Virus record (IMG/VR): IMGVR_UViG_3300037808_000540
Coordinates: 1-22,147 of that record
Length of the DNA stretch: 22,147 nt
From: a virus
Direction: 5' to 3' (one strand)
Made by a program: the position numbers and the translations under genes. Below the pieces are notes generated by a model. It did no database searches and had not been told where the DNA came from. It saw only the letters and a program-made list of their open reading frames with translations. Positions 20,119-22,147 of the stretch are shown in pieces (the stretch's first letter is position 1; each line of letters starts with the position of its first letter).

Positions 20119-20501
20119 CTATCTAATATCACTTTCATCTTATTTAACTGAGAATCGATCATCGGCACCCTCTTAGAACCAGGCCAATAAATGGTATCTG
20201 ATTCTGGAGATTTTTGTAGGTTACGAAGCAAAGGTACTATCAATTGCACAATGTCAACCACCTTGCGCTGCGCATTAGCTTCTACTAATTCTTTAGATTC
20301 GCTAAAGTCTATCTTAGCTGCTAATTGATCTAAGTGAGATGTTAGTCCATCTAATTTATGTTCTAGGTTACTATTGCTGTCTGATACTACTTGTTTAATG
20401 TCATCAACTTCTTGTTCTTTGCTGACGCTATCGACGAAGTCAATCCCAAATTCAAAACTTTCGCCATCAAATTGTTTAAAAATATCTTCACTTGTACTCA
20501 T
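20115..20501 (-). CDS. Conserved T4-like phage protein, unknown function (128 aa)
   Basis: The start is set at ATG 20501 (MSTSEDIFKQFDGESFEFGI), with AAAGGAA 6 bases upstream. The N-terminal part is acidic, followed by a coiled-coil-like region (SNLEHKLDGLTSHLDQLAAK) and a C-terminal segment VPLLRNLQKSPESDTIYWPG. I recall similar proteins with a YI[YF]WPGR-like end in T4-like cyanophages near the replication genes, without function. It lies between regA and gene 43. Confidence 0.65.
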   Translation of the reverse strand: MSTSEDIFKQFDGESFEFGIDFVDSVSKEQEVDDIKQVVSDSNSNLEHKLDGLTSHLDQLAAKIDFSESKELVEANAQRKVVDIVQLIVPLLRNLQKSPESDTIYWPGSKRVPMIDSQLNKMKVILDS

Positions 20502-20599
20502 AATTATTCCTTTGGTTGTATTACTAGTCATTAACTGGAGTAATACTGTGTATGTTTATCCGCTTATTTTAACTCTATACATTCATACACAGGTAACAT

Positions 20600-21007
20600 C
20601 TATCTCCCGAAACTGTATTTAGGTATCAATTCCCAGTTATGTTTATCTTTATAAGGTATAACTTTAAAATTGTTATAATCAGATCTTGGTTGCTCATTGA
20701 AGTTGTCTGATACTATCTCCAATAACCCCCATTCCTCTAATAAGAGTGTTATGCGATTCCGTCTAGTCATATCTTCCAACGTGAAATTCACGTGTTTACC
20801 ATCCATAGCAAACATCTCTTTAAAATGCACTATGAAATATACACCACGTTTATGTAGTATATGACAACTTTGATATAATACATTATCCTTTGTACTGATG
20901 CCTATCCTTGACAATGTCTCTTTAATTTTTAGAAAACTATCTGTATCAATTAACTCAACTTTAATTAAAAGAGAGGTATCCCATTTAACAACTTCTTCAA
21001 TTTCCAT
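20600..21007 (-). CDS. regA: RegA translational repressor
   Basis: 135 residues from ATG 21007 (MEIEEVVKWDTSLLIKVELI). From residue 18 it matches T4 RegA well: SFLKIKETLSRIGISTKDN, VLYQSCHILHKRGVYFIVHF, KEMFAMDGKHV, RRNRITLLLEEWGLLEIV and the end ELIPKYSFGR. RegA binds ribosome sites of early phage mRNAs and blocks their translation. Its N-terminus is about 15 residues longer than T4's. An earlier ATG at 21031 is possible and neither start has a strong ribosome site. It keeps the T4 order gp62-regA-gp43. Confidence 0.92.
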   Translation of the reverse strand: MEIEEVVKWDTSLLIKVELIDTDSFLKIKETLSRIGISTKDNVLYQSCHILHKRGVYFIVHFKEMFAMDGKHVNFTLEDMTRRNRITLLLEEWGLLEIVSDNFNEQPRSDYNNFKVIPYKDKHNWELIPKYSFGR

Positions 21008-21042
21008 AATCCAATATTCTCTGTAAATCATTAATATCAAGT

Positions 21043-21050
21043 TATTTATG
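21043..21050 (-). promoter_or_regulatory. Weak late-promoter-like octamer CATAAATA
   Basis: CATAAATA on the minus strand, 35 bases before the regA start and just after the gp62 gene's stop. The first base differs from the GATAAATA used elsewhere, so this is tentative. Confidence 0.25.
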
Positions 21051-21063
21051 ATTCTAGAAAATG

Positions 21064-21447
21064 TTAAACCATGCCTCCTTTATTATACTTAGATCTAAGC
21101 ATATCAACACCATTATCAGGCATTAATTTAATATAATCTTCAGCTATATATCGATTAACTTGATATAACTCTTGTATAAACGTTACATCATCATCTGCAA
21201 CTTGTTTTGGCCATTTACTGTATCGTTTCCTTTTCGATACACTTCCGATATAATAATCCATTTTAGCTTCATCGTGTATATCGTGCATTTGATCAGCCTG
21301 ATACGCTTGAAAGATTGTATCAGAGTGAAGTGACATACCTCTATTAACCATAAACTCTGGGTATGTTAGTTCTGGATTATCTCTAACAATATTATTCCCA
21401 TTGTTATTAATCTTGTTTAAAAAATCAAATGGATTTATTTTAGACAT
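21064..21447 (-). CDS. 62: Clamp-loader small subunit gp62
   Basis: 127 residues from ATG 21447 (MSKINPFDFLNKINNNGNNI), with GGAAG 5 bases upstream formed by the end of gene 44. Features I recall in marine T4-like gp62 are PFDF.N.IN, YPEFMVNRGMSLHSDTI, an SVSKRKRYSKWPK basic motif, and YQVNRYIAEDYIKLMP. T4 gp62 also has a KRYGKWAK motif. It forms the loader complex with gp44 and loads the gp45 clamp for gp43. It is shorter than T4 gp62 (187), as in marine relatives. Assignment rests on motifs plus position directly after gene 44. Confidence 0.8.
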   Translation of the reverse strand: MSKINPFDFLNKINNNGNNIVRDNPELTYPEFMVNRGMSLHSDTIFQAYQADQMHDIHDEAKMDYYIGSVSKRKRYSKWPKQVADDDVTFIQELYQVNRYIAEDYIKLMPDNGVDMLRSKYNKGGMV

Positions 21448-21448
21448 A

Positions 21449-22147
21449 TTACTTCCACTCAACTGTTACCATCAACTCTGTAAAAAAAGCAACTAAATGA
21501 ATTTCTGAATCTACTGCGAAATTACATTTATGGATATACTCACTCATCATCACAACCGCTTCAGGGATACTCGCAGGATTTAGTAATGGGAGCATATATT
21601 CATATACAACTTTGAACATTCCTTGAATATCATGATCCATATTCTCTCCAACCCAAATTCGCATCTGATTAAAATCTTTCTTCTTTAAAGCATTAACCAA
21701 CTCATTGATATGATCCTGAGATAACATCTCAAGTACATCAACATCTATCACACCTGAACTCGAATATCTCTGAAGCTCATTAATAATCCGTCTATTGTCA
21801 GGATAATGTTTCTCAATAAGAGTCGCTAAAATCTTAGGATCTTTAAGTTCGATTTTTTCTTCTGTGAGAATGAACATCAATCGTTTCATGATTGTAGCCA
21901 TCATCATAGGTTTATCTGCTTTACTAGTATTAAATTTAATCTCTGTAGTTCTAGAATGTATAGGCTCGATTAGTTTATTAGTACTGTTAGCGGTTAGAAT
22001 GAATCTAACCTTATCTGAATGTTCTTCAAGAAAATTAAGAAACGCTTTCTGTACTTGAGGACCAAGATGATCAGCTTCATCAATGATAATACATTTAGGT
22101 TTACCATTGAGAGATATAGTAGTAGCGTAATTAAGCATAGATGTTCT
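21449..22147 (-). CDS. 44: Clamp-loader ATPase gp44, C-terminal part (cut by window edge)
   Basis: The frame is open to the window edge (R-T-S before the first Met), so the N-terminus with Walker A is missing; about 232 residues are visible. It shows Walker B CIIIDEADHLGPQVQ, sensor 1 RFILTANSTNKLIEPIHSR with the SRC-like arginine finger (HSRT), and the lid and collar domains matching T4 gp44 (YPDNRRIINELQRYSSSGV, DSEIHLVAFFTELMVTVEWK). It loads the sliding clamp at primer ends. The stop TAA lies next to the gp62 start. Confidence 0.93.
   Translation of the reverse strand, partial: RTSMLNYATTISLNGKPKCIIIDEADHLGPQVQKAFLNFLEEHSDKVRFILTANSTNKLIEPIHSRTTEIKFNTSKADKPMMMATIMKRLMFILTEEKIELKDPKILATLIEKHYPDNRRIINELQRYSSSGVIDVDVLEMLSQDHINELVNALKKKDFNQMRIWVGENMDHDIQGMFKVVYEYMLPLLNPASIPEAVVMMSEYIHKCNFAVDSEIHLVAFFTELMVTVEWK

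Overview
This window is AT-rich, tightly packed DNA from a T4-like tailed bacteriophage (myovirus), most likely marine or aquatic. The right half keeps the T4 core replication order, read leftward on the minus strand: clamp loader gp44 (partial), gp62, RegA, a small conserved protein, DNA polymerase gp43, a membrane protein, recombinase UvsX, three small proteins, and helicase gp41. Short intergenic gaps, ATGA-type overlaps and phage-style promoters support this. No tRNA, rRNA, CRISPR array or IS element was seen.

Layout: (1) 1-2163 holds a partial tail-fibre-like gene and small late proteins. (2) 2191-10562 holds one small protein and six proteins whose N-termini resemble the T4 capsid-targeting peptide (MKTYQEFIAE type, ending in [L/I/V]-x-E). 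Behind these peptides are an NMNAT-like cytidylyltransferase, a ligase-like protein, a pol-beta-fold nucleotidyltransferase, two unknowns and an AAA+ ATPase. I infer that this is a cassette of virion-packaged proteins. (3) 10579-12542 is gp41, split into two genes by a split intein. (4) 12564-13372 holds three small proteins. (5) 13365-15846 is UvsX, split inside its Walker A motif by a second split intein. That intein has an N-half of only about 14 residues, and a GIY-YIG gene on the opposite strand lies between the two halves. (6) 15919-22147 holds the replication genes.

Three paralogous GIY-YIG genes (3986-5296, 14717-15601, 18820-20118) are the only plus-strand genes. Each lies exactly between two minus-strand genes. 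Each carries its own leader with a late promoter, a hairpin and a second small hairpin around the Shine-Dalgarno. Their centres are arrays of two interchangeable repeat modules. A fossil 3' end of a fourth copy survives at 8897-8935.

Regulation: a late-promoter octamer GATAAATA (T4: TATAAATA) precedes genes left of about 10.58 kb and the three GIY-YIG genes. Sigma70-type promoters (TTGACA-N17-TATAAT, with a conserved spacer) precede gp43 and both uvsX halves. Several promoters are placed so that the expected +1 is the A of the start codon, predicting leaderless mRNAs. All functional calls rest on reading the sequence and remembered family motifs; no database search was run.
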